64,000 nt of DNA from Brugia malayi. Lineage: Eukaryota > Nematoda > Chromadorea > Rhabditida > Onchocercidae. Each line of letters opens with the position of its first letter. Position 1 is the stretch's first letter. Location of the stretch: contig NW_025062477.1 in the NCBI RefSeq assembly GCF_000002995.4, positions 12,444,696 through 12,508,695 on the forward strand. Reading direction: 5' to 3'. Shown piece by piece: positions 62,931-64,000 of the stretch. A program made the position numbers and the translations under genes. The notes under the pieces are model-generated. The model did not search any database, had not been told where the DNA came from, and saw only the letters and a program-made list of their open reading frames with translations.

Positions 62931-64000
62931 TTAAAAAAACTAATAATTTCGTATCAAAATTACCATTGCAGTCAATTAATTCGTATTAATTTTATACCCT
63001 TAATCGATCAGCCTTTTAACGTATTAATTAAAAAATTGAAAAATGATCTCTTAAGCAAATTCCTTATCAATATATTCTCTTAAAACACATCATAAAATCA
63101 CTTCTGCATTTATTGCATTAGCAAAATAATTCCTAAAATTTTTATCATTTTTTTTCAACTGTATCAATGATAAAATGCAGAAAATGATAAATGATAAGCA
63201 AATCATAATTTTGCTGAATAAAAATTCATACTAATTTTAAATTAGACAAACTATTTAGATCATTCCGTTAAAAAAAAATAATATTTTAAGTTTTTTTTTT
63301 TTCCATTGTTCACTTTTTCACATCTTATGTGTTTTATAAATGAAATCAAAATTTCCTGTAATAATTTTAAAAAAAAAAAAAAATTAATCAAAATGAGAAT
63401 AAGAATTAAATTTTATATACTAACTAATATTCCAGTAAATGTAGCAATTTGCTTAATAATTTTTTTCTCATACAATTAATCTATTTTTCAATTTTCTTTA
63501 ATGTTTTTTTGTGGTAATTTTTTTAATTTTATTATTTTTGTATTTATAACAAAATTTTAAAAGAAATAATTCTATCAGTTTTCAAACGAAATTTCATTGT
63601 TTAACTTTTTTCTTTTTGCTTTTTTTTTTTTTTGTTCTCTAATAATTGAAAAAAAAAAATGATTGTTAAATCATCGATTTATCTGATATGTGATAAGTAT
63701 TTATGATAAAAATGCTTTATTTCCAATTATCATTTGCAGTTTATCCTTTAGTTTCAGACCATTTTTTTTTCTACAAAATATTACACAAATTTCAGATTAT
63801 GCTAAATATTGATTTGAAATTATTTTAATATATTAGTTTGAAATTATTACTGAGCAAATTTTGTGATATGATAAGATGATTTCTTTTTTTATAATGATAA
63901 TAAATATAAATGAAAAAGGAAAAGAAAACAATAAATTTTATTTTTTATTGCTAAATAATTTGTAAAAGAATTTTTCTTGTGTCTTTTTTATTTTATAATT

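Larger units (their letters stand above)
53679..64000. other. A+T-rich region downstream of PMS2, no recognisable gene
   Basis: The PMS2 3' UTR begins here; the first clean AATAAA that I see is at 54207-54212. The rest is poly-A/poly-T and TTA repeats. Three islands are less A+T-rich (about 57295-57410, 60140-60360, 61950-62440). They contain no exon that I can assign to a family, and may be regulatory or exons of an unknown neighbour. Confidence 0.5.

Noticed and set aside
1..64000. tRNA, rRNA, spliced-leader RNA or known microRNA genes
   Set aside because: I looked for tRNA A/B-box pairs, the SL1 sequence and let-7/lin-4/miR-1-type seeds and found none convincing. A covariance-model scan would be decisive.

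Overview
This window is nuclear DNA from a very A+T-rich nematode. The evidence for a nematode is: four spliced genes with nematode-like products; a splice-acceptor AG 2 to 40 bases upstream of every start codon, as expected for spliced-leader trans-splicing; and two same-strand genes packed like an operon. I cannot name the species. Long homopolymer runs and microsatellites fill almost all non-coding DNA, and the coding exons stand out as islands of more balanced composition. All gene models were built by hand from splice sites, reading phase and remembered family sequences, with no database search.

Layout. (1) Positions 1 to 28,990, minus strand: the 5' part of an unc-13 (Munc13) gene. It has 15 coding exons in perfect phase, giving 523 codons. 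These encode the N-terminal C2A domain and a long acidic, polar linker, spread over 23 kb of introns. The C1, C2B, MUN and C2C regions are expected beyond the left edge. (2) 29.0 to 39.6 kb: no recognisable gene. It is probably unc-13 upstream DNA plus the 3' flank of the next gene, with microsatellites, a cluster of CUT-homeodomain-like sites and a few orphan reading frames. (3) 39,633 to 40,958, minus strand: a complete three-exon Jagunal (JAGN1) homologue of 191 aa. (4) 42,266 to 44,548, plus strand: a complete six-exon XPA homologue of 246 aa, divergent from Jagunal across 1.3 kb. (5) 44,972 to 53,678, plus strand: a complete 20-exon PMS2 (MutL-alpha subunit) homologue of 838 aa. (6) 53.7 to 64 kb: A+T-rich DNA with long TTA-repeat tracts and no recognisable gene.

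How the genes work together. XPA is the damage-verification scaffold of nucleotide excision repair, and PMS2 is the endonuclease subunit of mismatch repair. They lie in the same direction with 413 bases between the XPA stop and the PMS2 trans-splice-like acceptor, and an AATAAA lies about 145 bases before that acceptor. This is the geometry of a nematode operon and would place two DNA-repair pathways under one promoter. UNC-13 (synaptic-vesicle priming) and Jagunal (an ER membrane protein of the secretory pathway) are unrelated neighbours.

The most notable structures are the candidate repair operon; a near-perfect 58-bp-arm foldback inside XPA intron 4; three 27-bp direct repeats just upstream of the XPA start; a 550-bp polypurine tract and two in-intron minisatellites in unc-13; overlapping upstream reading frames in the unc-13 leader; and a GC-AG intron in PMS2. 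I found no convincing evidence of a wholly new biological system.
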